Positions 54,202 through 62,283 of a stretch of DNA of 64,000 nucleotides are shown one piece after another; position 1 is the stretch's first letter; each line of letters begins with the position of its first letter. A model generated the notes under the pieces. The model had not been told where the DNA came from and did no database searches. It was given only the letters and a program-made list of their open reading frames with translations. The position numbers and the translations under genes were made by a program. This DNA is from Azospirillum formosense (GTDB lineage: Bacteria; Pseudomonadota; Alphaproteobacteria; Azospirillales; Azospirillaceae), in contig NZ_CP159405.1 of assembly GCF_040500525.1 (NCBI RefSeq), positions 62,001-126,000 of the forward strand, written 5' to 3'.

Positions 54202-55446
54202 ATGGCCTCGATCATGACCAACACCTCGGCGATGACCGCGCTGCAGACGCTGCGCCGCGTGACCGACGATCTGGCGACCACCCAGGATCGCATCTCGACC
54301 GGTCTCAAGGTCAACAACGCCAAGGACAACGCCGCCTACTGGTCCATCGCCACGACCATGCGCGCCGACGTCGCCGGCTTCAAGGCGGTGAAGGAATCGC
54401 TGGAACTGGGTTCGGGCACGACCAACACCGCGTCGGTGGCGTCCAAGAACATCGTCGAGAACCTGCAGACGCTGAAGGCCCGCGTCATCGCCGGCCAGAC
54501 CAACGGCGTCGACAAGTCGCTGATCCAGAACGACATCGACCAGCTCGTCAAGCTGGTGAAGGGCGCCGCCGCCGACGCCTCCTTCAACGGCGACAACCTG
54601 CTGCGCATCACCTACTCCAACGACGGCACGGCCAAGGACCAGAACGTCGACATCCTGGCGTCGCTGAGCCGCAGCGCCGGCACGGTCGATCCGAGCTACA
54701 TCAGCTTCCAGCGCCAGGACATGCAGGTCACCTCGATCGTCGGCAAGGCCACGATCGAGCAGCAGGTGGACTCCACCAACGACCTGAAGGCCAGCGTCGG
54801 CATCGCGCTCGGCGATCCGGACGAGACCTTCATCGACGGCCAGAACCTGGGCCTGGGCAACCTGACCCTGAACGTCACCAACGAGGCGGGCACCAAGACC
54901 GCCGTGACGGTGGACCTGTCGGCCATCGACTACACCACCGACAAGGCGACGACCCAGGGCCTGATCGAGACCGCGGTCAACGCGGCCCTGACCACGGCCG
55001 GCGCCGACTTCCAGGTGGCCTTCAACGGCGACAAGCTGGAGTTCACCGATCAGGACGTGAACGCCGACGGCAACTTCACCGCCAAGGTGGACAGCCTGTG
55101 GGTCGGTTCGAAGGAAAGCGACGCCTTCGGCGGCCTGGCCGACCTGACGCAGATCGACGTGACCTCGAACGCCACCAAGTCGCTCGAGGTCATCAACGGC
55201 CTGCTCGACAAGGCCATCGGCAAGGCCGCGGTGATCGGTTCCATCGAGAACCGCGTGTCGGTGCAGAACGACTTCGTGTCGAAGCTGACCGACTCGATGA
55301 ACAAGGGCATCGGCTCGCTGGTGGACGCCGACATGAACGAGGAATCGAGCCGCCTGCAGGCCCTCCAGGTCCAGCAGCAGCTCGCCACCCAGGCGCTCTC
55401 GATCGCCAACCAGGGTCCGCAGAACATTCTCTCGCTGTTCCGCTAA
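54202..55446 (+). CDS. Flagellin (lateral-type)
   Basis: A 414-residue flagellin. The conserved N-terminal D0/D1 region is MASIMTNTSAMTALQTLRRVTDDLATTQDRISTGLKVNNAKDNAAYWSIA, and the C-terminal region is IENRVSVQNDFVSKLTDSMNKGIGSLVDADMNEESSRLQALQVQQQLATQALSIANQGPQNILSLFR. The variable centre (about 170-330) is rich in Asp, Asn and Thr with no Cys. It is exported by the flagellar type III system and polymerises into the filament. The ATG at 54202 follows GGAG by eight bases. A strong terminator follows. Similar in plan to the lateral flagellin of Azospirillum. Confidence 0.93.
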   Translation: MASIMTNTSAMTALQTLRRVTDDLATTQDRISTGLKVNNAKDNAAYWSIATTMRADVAGFKAVKESLELGSGTTNTASVASKNIVENLQTLKARVIAGQTNGVDKSLIQNDIDQLVKLVKGAAADASFNGDNLLRITYSNDGTAKDQNVDILASLSRSAGTVDPSYISFQRQDMQVTSIVGKATIEQQVDSTNDLKASVGIALGDPDETFIDGQNLGLGNLTLNVTNEAGTKTAVTVDLSAIDYTTDKATTQGLIETAVNAALTTAGADFQVAFNGDKLEFTDQDVNADGNFTAKVDSLWVGSKESDAFGGLADLTQIDVTSNATKSLEVINGLLDKAIGKAAVIGSIENRVSVQNDFVSKLTDSMNKGIGSLVDADMNEESSRLQALQVQQQLATQALSIANQGPQNILSLFR

Positions 55447-55454
55447 CCCGGTTC

Positions 55455-55500
55455 GGCCGGCGCTCCCCTCCCGAGGGGGCGCCGGCCTCTTTCTCCTTTC
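55455..55500 (+). terminator. Strong hairpin terminator after flagellin
   Basis: GGCCGGCGC (55455-55463) pairs with GCGCCGGCC (55479-55487), with an inner CCCCT/AGGGG stem, followed by a pyrimidine tract TCTTTCTCCTTT. It probably ends or attenuates the abundant flagellin message before flaF. Confidence 0.75.
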
Positions 55501-55572
55501 CGCCCTAGCGTCCTTTTCTTCCTGCCCCAGCCCCCTTCCGGCGCCCCCGTGCGCGTTGCATAAGGTGCGACC

Positions 55573-55965
55573 ATGAGCATCGCCGCCTACCAGCAGACGA
55601 TGGCCGAGTGCGAAGACCCGCGCCGCATCGAATATCTGGTCTTCCTCCGCATCACCCTGGATCTGGAGGCCAACCGCGACGCCGGCTGGCGGTCGGCGGC
55701 GCTGAAGGACGCGCTGTGGCGCAACCTGGAACTCTGGAACACGCTGCGCGCCGACCTGCTGGAGGACGGCAACGCGCTGCCCGAGGCGCTGCGCGCCGGG
55801 CTGGTCTCGCTGTCCTTCTCGGTGGCGCGCCAGACCACCCAGGTGCTGCGCGGCGAGGCCGACGCGGGCACGCTGATCGACATCAACCGGTCGGTCATGC
55901 GCGGCCTGCAGGGCGTGGCCCGCGCGGAGGCCCCCGCTCCGATGGAGGCGTCCTATGGCGCTTAA
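55573..55965 (+). CDS. flaF: Flagellar biosynthesis regulator FlaF
   Basis: A 130-residue FlaF protein. MSIAAYQQTMAECEDPRRIEYLVFLRITLDLE and LKDALWRNLELWNTLRADLLEDGNALPEALRAGLVSLSFSVARQTTQVLRG follow the alphaproteobacterial family. FlaF acts as a secretion chaperone/translation regulator for flagellin together with FlbT. The stop lies inside the flbT start region (11-base overlap). Confidence 0.93.
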   Translation: MSIAAYQQTMAECEDPRRIEYLVFLRITLDLEANRDAGWRSAALKDALWRNLELWNTLRADLLEDGNALPEALRAGLVSLSFSVARQTTQVLRGEADAGTLIDINRSVMRGLQGVARAEAPAPMEASYGA

Positions 55966-56407
55966 GCTCCGCCTCAAGCCCTGCGAGCGCGTGGTCATCA
56001 ACGGCTGCGTCGTGCAGAACGAGAACCGCCGCTACACCCTGACCGTCAGCAATTTCGCCCAGATCATCCGCGGCAGCGACATCATGCAGGAGGACGAGGC
56101 CGACACCCCCGTCCGCCGCGCCTATTTCGTGATCCAGAGCATGCTGCTGGACCCCCAGGCCGCGGAGCAGTACGGCAGCGTCGTCGCGGGCATGATGGCG
56201 AAGCTCTACACCGCCTTCATGCATCCCGAGATGCAGGACCGCATCATGCAGGCGATGCGCAACGTCAGCGACCGCGACTACTACAAGGCGCTGGCCTGCC
56301 TGCGGCCGGTGATGGCCTACGAGGACGGGCTGCTGAACGCGCAGCGCTCCCGGCGGGACGAGCGTGCGCCCGAAAACCGCGCGCCCGAAGCCCGTATGGA
56401 GGCGTGA
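55955..56407 (+). CDS. flbT: Flagellin translation repressor FlbT
   Basis: A 150-residue FlbT: MALKLRLKPCERVVINGCVVQNENRRYTLTVSNFAQIIRGSDIMQEDEADTPVRRAYFVIQSMLLDP is diagnostic. FlbT binds the 5' leader of flagellin mRNA and limits translation when export is not ready. The C-terminal 20 residues are Arg/Glu/Ala-rich. Overlaps both neighbours' coding or ribosome-site regions. Confidence 0.94.
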   Translation: MALKLRLKPCERVVINGCVVQNENRRYTLTVSNFAQIIRGSDIMQEDEADTPVRRAYFVIQSMLLDPQAAEQYGSVVAGMMAKLYTAFMHPEMQDRIMQAMRNVSDRDYYKALACLRPVMAYEDGLLNAQRSRRDERAPENRAPEARMEA

Positions 56408-56412
56408 CCGCC

Positions 56413-56790
56413 ATGCCCGCACCCATCCAGGGACTGACCGGCGGCGTGTCCGGCGTCAACGGCGAGCGCGGCTCCGCCAGCGCCGACCTGATCGCCGAAG
56501 CCCGCCAGCGCCAGGCCGACCGGCTGCGCGCCGCCCAGGCCGAGGCCGTCAAGGCGACGGAGGTGGTCGAGGAAGCCCGCGAACCGGCGGAATCCGACAA
56601 CCGCAGCCGGCCCGATCCCATCCCGCCCTTCCGCGTCAACCTCGACCCCGGCACCGGCCGCCTGTCCACCGAGGTGCTGGACACCCACACCGGCGAGGTG
56701 ATTCTGCGCATCCCGCCGTCCTACGCCGACCCGGCGGAGGACGCGGCGGAGGAGAGCGGCCGGCCGGCGGCCCCGGAGGTGAAGGCATGA
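56413..56790 (+). CDS. FlaG-like flagellar protein
   Basis: A 125-residue protein. The C-terminal half (FRVNLDPGTGRLSTEVLDTHTGEVILRIPPSY) resembles the FlaG domain, which affects filament length; the N-terminal half is Ala/Glu/Arg-rich and probably a coiled coil (LIAEARQRQADRLRAAQAEAVKATEVVEEA). The ATG at 56413 is chosen because GGAGG lies 11 bases upstream; a GTG at 56404 overlaps the flbT stop. It overlaps the next gene by four bases. Confidence 0.72.
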   Translation: MPAPIQGLTGGVSGVNGERGSASADLIAEARQRQADRLRAAQAEAVKATEVVEEAREPAESDNRSRPDPIPPFRVNLDPGTGRLSTEVLDTHTGEVILRIPPSYADPAEDAAEESGRPAAPEVKA

Positions 56791-57581
56791 GCACGCTCCA
56801 GGACTATCGCCAGATCGTCCGCAACCAGGACCGCTACGACGCGATGATCCGCTCGCGCCCCGACGTGAAGCGCAACATCGCCTATTTCGAAGCCAACATC
56901 GGCAAGATCTCCAGCGCCGAGGAGCTGCTGAAGGACGACAAGCTCTACCGCTTCGTCATGGTGGCCTTCGACCTGGAAAGCCAGACCTACGCGCGCGCCC
57001 TCATCCGCAAGGTGCTGGACCAGGGAGTGAAGGACCCGGAGGCGCTGGCCAACCGCATGAACGACGCCAAGTTCAAGGAGATGGCCACCGTCCTGTCCTT
57101 CAAGGAGACGGGCGGCGCCACGCTGAAGGAGCCGGCGATCGTCAAGGCCATCGTCGACCGCTACGTCGACGTGTCGCTGGAGGTGAAGGCGGAGGAGAGC
57201 AACCCCGCCGTCCGGCTGGCGCTCTATTTCGACCGCAAGGCGCCGCGCATCACCAACTGGTATCAGGTGATGGCCGACCGCGCGCTGCAGAAGGTGGTCT
57301 TCACCGCCCTCGACATTCCGGAGCAATCGGCGCTGGGCGACCTCGACCGGCTGGTCGACAAGCTGAAGAAGCGCTTCGACATCGCCGACTTCAAGGACCC
57401 GGCCAAGCTCGGGAAGTTCCTGGACCGGTTCTCGGCCATGTACGACCTGAAGAACGGCGGGCCCGCCGGAGCCACCGCCACTCTGCCCTACATCGGGCCG
57501 ATCAACAGCCGCGGGCGCTCCTCGGTCATCGCCATCGACCCGTCCATCACCATGTCGCTGCTGAACTTCCCGCGCTTCTGA
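56787..57581 (+). CDS. DUF1217 flagellar-associated protein
   Basis: A 264-residue protein of the DUF1217 family, found in flagellar loci of alphaproteobacteria. LQDYRQIVRNQDRYDAMIRSRPDVKRNIAYFEANIGKISSAEELLKDDKLYRFVMVAFDLE and the C-terminal IGPINSRGRSSVIAIDPSITMSLLNFPRF are present. Its biochemical role is not established. It overlaps the FlaG-like gene by ATGA and is probably part of the same transcript as flaF-flbT. Confidence 0.8.
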   Translation: MSTLQDYRQIVRNQDRYDAMIRSRPDVKRNIAYFEANIGKISSAEELLKDDKLYRFVMVAFDLESQTYARALIRKVLDQGVKDPEALANRMNDAKFKEMATVLSFKETGGATLKEPAIVKAIVDRYVDVSLEVKAEESNPAVRLALYFDRKAPRITNWYQVMADRALQKVVFTALDIPEQSALGDLDRLVDKLKKRFDIADFKDPAKLGKFLDRFSAMYDLKNGGPAGATATLPYIGPINSRGRSSVIAIDPSITMSLLNFPRF

Positions 57582-57621
57582 GCGGCGGCTTTCCGGCAGG
57601 GCGAATTCCGGGAGATTGGCT

Positions 57622-58704
57622 GTGCAGCCGAGCCGACAGGCCAGGCCGCCGGGCACCTGGCCGCACGTCGTGGCCCTGCTGCCCGGCCCGGACGACCGGG
57701 ACGAGGACACGGCCCGCGACTCCCTCCACATCCTGCCGATGACCATCCTGCCGCTGGAGACTCCGGGTCTGCGCCGGGCGCGGCTGATCAAGAACGTCCG
57801 GCTCCAGACGGTGGTGGAGCTGTTCAACGACGTCCATGCCGGCAGCGGGCAGGTGATGCCCAGCCAATTGCCGCTGCATTTCGGCAACCGCTCGCCCGAG
57901 CTGGACCGCGACCTGCTGATGATCGGCCAGATCGCCCAGGCCGCCAGCTTCGACGTCTATTCCCTGCGCATCGAGCTGCGCCGCCTGAAGATCGCGGTGG
58001 ACGAGCACGCCGCGCTCCGCCTGTCGCAGCGCCGGAAGGACCAGCTCACCCGCTACATGCGCGTCTTCACCCGGCCGCTGATCGAAAGCGTCTACGGCAG
58101 CGACGACGTGCAGGTGCAGAATGTCGAGGACCTGATCCGCCTGTTCGCCGAGCCCGATCTGGCGGAGGTGCGCCGCCGGCTGACCATGATGGCCGACCGG
58201 CTGGACATCGCCATGGCCGACATCCCGGCCTTCCTGGAGGAATACGGCGACATCTTCCTGTCGCTGGCCTATTTCAAGCAGTGCCTGGACGAGATCGTCC
58301 CCGACGTGCAGGCCTTCCTGGCCTGGATGGACGCGGTGCGCGGCTTCAGCGAGGTCCGCCGCGACGCCCGGCACGCCCGGATGCTCGACGAGGTGGGGCG
58401 CGACCTGACGGAGATCGCCGCCTCCATCACCGGGCGGTTCGAGAGCTTCGACAACCGATCCAAGGACTTCTGGCGCAACATCAACGCCCAGAGCTTCCGC
58501 AGCATCCGCGACCTGATCACCAACCACCACGTCACCATCGGCGGAGTGCTGTGCGGATTGGCGGTGAAGATGGCCCTGTGGAAGGCCCGTTTCTCCAGCG
58601 GCGGCGGTCCGCTCCGCCGGCTGGAGTTCATCCGCTCCGAAATCCTGCCGGGCCTGTCGCACATCCGCTCCCTGGAACGCTCGGCGCGGAGCGGGGGGCG
58701 GTAA
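57622..58704 (+). CDS. Unrecognised 360-residue protein at the end of the flagellar set
   Basis: No family was recognised. After a basic N-terminus and a segment ALLPGPDDRDEDTARD come mostly helical sequences with regular heptad-like spacing (LDRDLLMIGQIAQAASFDVYSLRIELRRLKIAVDEHAALRLSQRRKDQLTRYMRVFTRPLIESVYG) and a C-terminal hydrophobic stretch VTIGGVLCGLAVKMALW. A cytoplasmic or peripheral-membrane helical protein is likely. GTG at 57622 is preferred because GGGAG lies eight bases upstream. It is co-directional with the flagellar genes and convergent with the reb genes. Confidence 0.72.
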   Translation: MQPSRQARPPGTWPHVVALLPGPDDRDEDTARDSLHILPMTILPLETPGLRRARLIKNVRLQTVVELFNDVHAGSGQVMPSQLPLHFGNRSPELDRDLLMIGQIAQAASFDVYSLRIELRRLKIAVDEHAALRLSQRRKDQLTRYMRVFTRPLIESVYGSDDVQVQNVEDLIRLFAEPDLAEVRRRLTMMADRLDIAMADIPAFLEEYGDIFLSLAYFKQCLDEIVPDVQAFLAWMDAVRGFSEVRRDARHARMLDEVGRDLTEIAASITGRFESFDNRSKDFWRNINAQSFRSIRDLITNHHVTIGGVLCGLAVKMALWKARFSSGGGPLRRLEFIRSEILPGLSHIRSLERSARSGGR

Positions 58705-58711
58705 GTGTGCC

Positions 58712-58765
58712 GCCGCCCCGCGCGCGCCGGGAGACCGCGCGGCGTCGCGGTCGTTCCGGGGCGGC
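58712..58765. terminator. Long hairpin between convergent gene sets
   Basis: GCCGCCCCG and CGGGGCGGC frame a GC-rich loop with further internal pairing, between the flagellar-side gene stop (58704) and the end of the reb cluster (58781). It may terminate both transcripts. No T-run. Confidence 0.4.
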
Positions 58766-58780
58766 AGGCCGGTGGCGGCC

Positions 58781-59305
58781 TCAGAGAGCCGGGTCGCCCT
58801 TGCTGTTCATCGCCCGGGCGATCTGGGCGCTGGCGGCGGCCATGGCCTGCTGCGCCGCCTCGCTGGCGGCGGTGACAGCCTTCTGCTGCTGCTCGCTGGC
58901 CTGCTGCATTGCCTGACCGCCGGCGCCGGCTCCGCTGGCGGCTTGGAGCGCCTGCGACATGGCCTCGTTCGCCTGGGACATCGCGCTCTGTTCGTCGGCG
59001 TGGCCGCCGGGGTGCGCGGTCAGGCCGGGAATCGCCTCCACGGCGTGGCCGGCGAGCTGGATCGCCTGCTCGACGGCGGCCAGAGCCTGCTCGGCGGCGG
59101 CGTTCACGCTTTTCACCGCTTGGTCGAGCAGCGCGCTGGCGATCTCGGCGGGCGTCTTGGTGCCCGCTTCGAACGGCGCCGTGTCGGGTGCCGCTGCGGG
59201 CGCCGTGTCGGCCGGCGGCGGTGCGCTCACCGCAGGCGGCGCAGGCGACGCCGGAGCGGCCGACGGTTCAGGGTTCGGGCTGCTGGGGGGCTGGGAAACG
59301 CCCAT
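58781..59305 (-). CDS. Pro/Ala-rich protein with amphipathic helices, last gene of the R-body cluster
   Basis: A 174-residue protein. Residues 1-45 are Pro/Ala/Ser-rich and probably disordered; residues 50-170 are strongly helical and Ala/Gln-rich (ALLDQAVKSVNAAAEQALAAVEQAIQLAGHAVEAI, AMSQANEAMSQALQAASGAGAGGQAMQQASEQQQKAVTAASEAAQQAMAAASAQIARAM). Cys and Trp are absent. The Ala/Gln composition and gene position resemble Reb-type structural proteins, but the RebB core is not recognisable. AAGGAG precedes the ATG. Role in R-body assembly is inferred from context. Confidence 0.65.
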   Translation of the reverse strand: MGVSQPPSSPNPEPSAAPASPAPPAVSAPPPADTAPAAAPDTAPFEAGTKTPAEIASALLDQAVKSVNAAAEQALAAVEQAIQLAGHAVEAIPGLTAHPGGHADEQSAMSQANEAMSQALQAASGAGAGGQAMQQASEQQQKAVTAASEAAQQAMAAASAQIARAMNSKGDPAL

Positions 59306-59501
59306 CCTTCGATCTCCTTCGTCCGGTTCGGTTTTGCGATGCGGGCGCCGCCGGGATCATCCGAGCCCCCGCCGCCGTCGGGATGTCCGCCGCCGCTGCG
59401 GTTGGCCTGGAGGGTGGCGAGGGCGGTCCGGAGGGCGGCGTGGAAGGCGGTGCACAGAGGGGTGCCGATGGGGACGCCCCGGTCACCGCCGGTCGCGGCG
59501 G

Positions 59502-59546
59502 GTCCTGTGGAGGCCAGTCCTGTGGAGGCGAGTCCTGTCGCGGCGA
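59502..59546. repeat. Three 15-base tandem repeats after the 361-residue reb-cluster gene
   Basis: GTCCTGTGGAGGCCA, GTCCTGTGGAGGCGA and GTCCTGTCGCGGCGA stand in tandem immediately beyond the stop codon at 59548-59550. The rest of the 242-base gap 59306-59547 shows no gene. The repeats are out of any likely gene and could vary in number. Confidence 0.6.
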
Positions 59547-59547
59547 G

Positions 59548-60633
59548 TCAGGCGGCGGTGACGGTGGTGGTGACGGTGGTGGTGGCGGGGGCGGGGGGAT
59601 CGGGGCGAAAGCAGCGCAGCGAGATCACCCCCACGGCCCCCATCTGGATTTCCGCCTGGTTGCCCTTACCGAAGATGGGAAACAGGCAGGACGCGCCGTC
59701 CTGGCCCATGATGCCGCGTTGCGGCGGCGTCGCCGACAGCAGGGCCTGCGCCCTGGCGAGATAGCCGGCCACCAGCACGCGCACCGCGTCGCCGGTCTCG
59801 TCCCGGAAGGCCGTGTCGCGGACGATCTGCAGGGCGCCGTCCGACAAGCGGGCGAAGCCGATCGGCCGGCCGCGCTTCTGCCAGTTGGAAACCGCCCGCG
59901 CCACCTCCGCCGGGGCGGCCAGCGGGGGGACCTGCGGGCATTCCAGGAAGCCGAACAGCTGCGGCAGGATGGTTTCCAGTGCGCCGCCGGCCCGCTTCTT
60001 CCGGTCGTCCGGCGTCGCGGTCAGGGAACCCAGCCGGTTCACGTAGATCAGGTAGAACTGGTAATAGTCCGCGAATTCCTGAACGGTGCGCGCCTGGTCC
60101 ACCGCGAAGGCGGCCGCCTCCTTCTGAAGCTCGGGGTTCGCGGTTCCCTGGCTTTCCTTGCGGTAGAGCAGCTCCTGCACCGCCAGCTGCTCGTCGAAGC
60201 CCATGAACTGGAAGACCGGAGCCCCGGAGACCCCCAGCCCGGCGAGGAAGGACGCGCCGGCGGCGAAGTCGTCCTGCGTCAGGAGATTGTGGTCGGCGAG
60301 GATGCGCTTGACCTGGGCCGACACCGTGGCGCTGGTGTCTCCGGATTCGGCGTCGGCCAGCGTGCGCAGGCTGTCCACCCCCAGCGTCATCAGCTTCACC
60401 GGGCTGACCATCAGCTTCAGATTGGGCAGCAGGGCCAGCCGCGTCACGTGGAGCCCCTGCTGGACCTGCTCCACGAGCGTGCTCTCGTCCGGGAAGTCGT
60501 AGCGCGGACCGGCGTTGCTGATGGCCCAGTCGAGCCACTCCGACCCGCCATCGATGAAGGCGAGCGCAAGCCGCCCCAGGTCGGTGAGCCCGGCGCGGTT
60601 CTGGATCATCTTGTTGGCGACAGAGACGGTCAT
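59548..60633 (-). CDS. Unrecognised 361-residue protein in the R-body cluster
   Basis: No known domain could be named. It starts MTVSVANKMIQNRAGL after an AGGTG ribosome site. Most of the chain looks globular with helices (STLVEQVQQGLHVTRLALLPNLKLM, AVSNWQKRGRPIGFARL); a region near residue 325 (GIMGQDGASCLFPIFGKGNQAEIQMGAVGVISL) is beta-like; the last 15 residues are Thr/Val-rich. No signal peptide or membrane segment. It is the largest protein in the cluster and starts 22 bases after the upstream reb gene stop, so it is probably an assembly, scaffold or regulatory factor for R-bodies; this is inference. Confidence 0.75.
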   Translation of the reverse strand: MTVSVANKMIQNRAGLTDLGRLALAFIDGGSEWLDWAISNAGPRYDFPDESTLVEQVQQGLHVTRLALLPNLKLMVSPVKLMTLGVDSLRTLADAESGDTSATVSAQVKRILADHNLLTQDDFAAGASFLAGLGVSGAPVFQFMGFDEQLAVQELLYRKESQGTANPELQKEAAAFAVDQARTVQEFADYYQFYLIYVNRLGSLTATPDDRKKRAGGALETILPQLFGFLECPQVPPLAAPAEVARAVSNWQKRGRPIGFARLSDGALQIVRDTAFRDETGDAVRVLVAGYLARAQALLSATPPQRGIMGQDGASCLFPIFGKGNQAEIQMGAVGVISLRCFRPDPPAPATTTVTTTVTAA

Positions 60634-60655
60634 GGTGGGGACACCTGCGTAAGGG

Positions 60656-61006
60656 TCAGCTCGACGGGAAGCTATTCAGGACCGTGGAGGCCGCGGTACC
60701 GATGCTGGTGAAGTCGTTGGCGGCGCTGGTCATCATTCCCTGCGCCTGGGTCAGGGCGGTGACGTATTTCGGATCGCCGGTCGCCAGAAGCTGCGCCATC
60801 GCGACACCGATCGCCGTGGTGGCGATGGTCGAGACGTTGCGCAGCGTGTCCGTCGCGTCCTGCACGGCCATGGCCGTGGACTGGGCGACCGCCTGATAGG
60901 CTTTCCCCGCGCCGCTGGTGGTGACGACCTGCTGGCTCATGGTCGCCGTCTGCGTCTGGTTTATGACGTCAATGATCTGGGCATTGACCTTCGTGGGCTC
61001 CGACAT
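60656..61006 (-). CDS. RebB-family-like R-body protein (divergent)
   Basis: A 116-residue protein. It begins VNAQIIDVINQTQTATMSQQVVTTSGAGKAYQAVAQSTAMAVQDATDTLRNVSTIATTAIGVAMAQLLATGD. The V-N-x-Q-I-x-D start, the long Ala/Thr/Gln-rich helix and the lack of Cys and Trp fit Reb proteins, though it is longer at the C-terminus than the 88-96-residue copies. GAGGAG lies five bases before the ATG. Likely a minor R-body component. Confidence 0.75.
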   Translation of the reverse strand: MSEPTKVNAQIIDVINQTQTATMSQQVVTTSGAGKAYQAVAQSTAMAVQDATDTLRNVSTIATTAIGVAMAQLLATGDPKYVTALTQAQGMMTSAANDFTSIGTAASTVLNSFPSS

Positions 61007-61067
61007 GAAGGCTCCTCGCTCGTTGTGGCCTGGACGGCCGGCCGCTGGGAAATGGGCGCGGGGTCAA

Positions 61068-61559
61068 TCACGACCCGCCACTGACGGTGCTGTTTCCGGC
61101 TCCGCCGGCAACGGTGCTGTTCCCTGTGCCACTGCTGACGGTGCTGTTCCCGGTTCCACCGGCGACGGTGCTGTTCCCGGCGCCGCTGACGGTGGCGTTC
61201 CCACCGCCGCCGCTGACCGTGGAGGGCAGGGTGGTGAGCGAGGTCGTCAGCAGCGGGGTCAGCGGCTGCAGCGGCGACGCGCTGCCTCCGGAGGTGGACG
61301 AGCCCGAGGGCGGCGGCGGGGGCGTGGTGGGGAAGGGCACGGACAGCATCTTGGCGCAGGCGGCGGTGACCGCGGCCGAATTGACCATGCCGGCGTTCTG
61401 CTGGCGGTGCACGGCGTTGTGCATCGCCATGCCGAGCGTCTCGACCATCACGGCGTCGAGCATGGCGAACGACTGCGCGGGGGACTGTCCCGTCAGAAGC
61501 GTGACGATGTCCGACGTCGAGTCGATCACCTGGGTGTTCACGGTGCCTTCGTCGCTCAT
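61068..61559 (-). CDS. RebB-like protein with a C-terminal GNSTV repeat tail
   Basis: A 163-residue two-part protein. Residues 1-75 are Reb-like (VNTQVIDSTSDIVTLLTGQSPAQSFAMLDAVMVETLGMAMHNAVHRQQNAGMVNSAAVTAACAKML). Then a Pro run and a Ser/Thr/Gly/Pro linker lead into five tandem copies of a 9-residue unit G-N-(S/A)-T-V-(S/A)-(G/S)-G-x that ends the protein; the DNA shows the matching 27-base repeats at about 61071-61205. The tail resembles adhesive or beta-roll repeat sequences. The start overlaps the preceding reb gene by ATGA. Confidence 0.78.
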   Translation of the reverse strand: MSDEGTVNTQVIDSTSDIVTLLTGQSPAQSFAMLDAVMVETLGMAMHNAVHRQQNAGMVNSAAVTAACAKMLSVPFPTTPPPPPSGSSTSGGSASPLQPLTPLLTTSLTTLPSTVSGGGGNATVSGAGNSTVAGGTGNSTVSSGTGNSTVAGGAGNSTVSGGS

Positions 61560-61789
61560 GATTTTGCGGTTCCCTTGGTGATGATCAGCGTGAGGACCTG
61601 GGCGAGCGCGGCTTCGGTGATGACCTGGGCGCGCTGCTGGTTGGCGACGGCGTTCTGCATGGCCAGGCCGAGGCTGTCGGCCATGGCGACGTAGGTCATG
61701 TCCATCGCCAGGGATGGGGTCAGGCCAAGCGGCATCGCCGTGTTCGCCGCGACCGATCCGGCAAGACTGGAGGAGCCTCCGTCCGGCAT
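61556..61789 (-). CDS. RebB-like R-body protein (short, divergent)
   Basis: A 77-residue protein: after a Gly/Ser-rich start comes LTPSLAMDMTYVAMADSLGLAMQNAVANQQRAQVITEAALAQVLTLI, which aligns with the helical core of the RebB-type copies (AMG…QALANAAHNATNNQQ…AA). The ATG at 61789 follows AGGAG with a seven-base gap; a GTG two codons upstream is less well placed. It is coupled to the repeat-tailed gene downstream. Confidence 0.72.
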   Translation of the reverse strand: MPDGGSSSLAGSVAANTAMPLGLTPSLAMDMTYVAMADSLGLAMQNAVANQQRAQVITEAALAQVLTLIITKGTAKS

Positions 61790-61914
61790 TCGCACACTCC
61801 TGCCTTCAGGCTCCCGCCACTGGCTTCTGCGGACACGGGCTTATGCGCGACCGGGCGCTTCAACCTGCGGCGGAGGCCGCCCCCGGTGTCCCGAGGGCGG
61901 CCCGCCGGCTCTCC

Positions 61915-62187
61915 TTAGGAGAGGCCCAGGATTTGGGTGGTGGCGACGCCGGCCGTGGCCGTGTCGACCGAGTACAGGGTCGACAGGCCCTGCGTGGTGG
62001 CCGCCTGCATCACCACGTAGGACTGCTGCTGGTTGTTCGTGGCGTTGTGGGCCGCGTTCGACAACGCCTGGCTGGTGGCGACGAACAGGTTGCCCATCGC
62101 GACGGCCGGGGCGTCGCCCAGGACCTTGGTGTTGACCTGGGAGACCGAGTCCGTGATCTGGTTGTTCAGGGCGGTCGGGAAAGCCAT
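61915..62187 (-). CDS. RebB-family R-body protein
   Basis: A 90-residue protein of the RebB type: MAFPTALNNQITDSVSQVN, LGDAPAVAMGNLFVATSQALSNAAHNATNNQQQSYVVMQAATTQGLSTLYSVDTATAG. Small size, an Ala/Gln/Thr-rich amphipathic helix and absence of Cys are as in Caedibacter RebA/RebB. These proteins polymerise into the insoluble coiled ribbon of the R-body. A strong AAGGAG site precedes the ATG. Slightly diverged from the two most similar copies (62642 and 63012). Confidence 0.85.
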   Translation of the reverse strand: MAFPTALNNQITDSVSQVNTKVLGDAPAVAMGNLFVATSQALSNAAHNATNNQQQSYVVMQAATTQGLSTLYSVDTATAGVATTQILGLS

Positions 62188-62283
62188 CGTGTTTGCTCCT
62201 TACATCCGATGTTGCGTTGGTTCGAGGCCAAAGCGCCGGCGGCGGTGCGGCGGACGGCGGCGGGGGCCGCGTCCGCCGGCCGG

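Noticed and set aside
61068..61559. RTX-type calcium-binding toxin repeats in the Reb-like protein tail
   Set aside because: The 9-residue unit length is similar, but GGxGxDxUx is absent; the unit is GNSTVxxGx with no Asp, so calcium binding is not supported.
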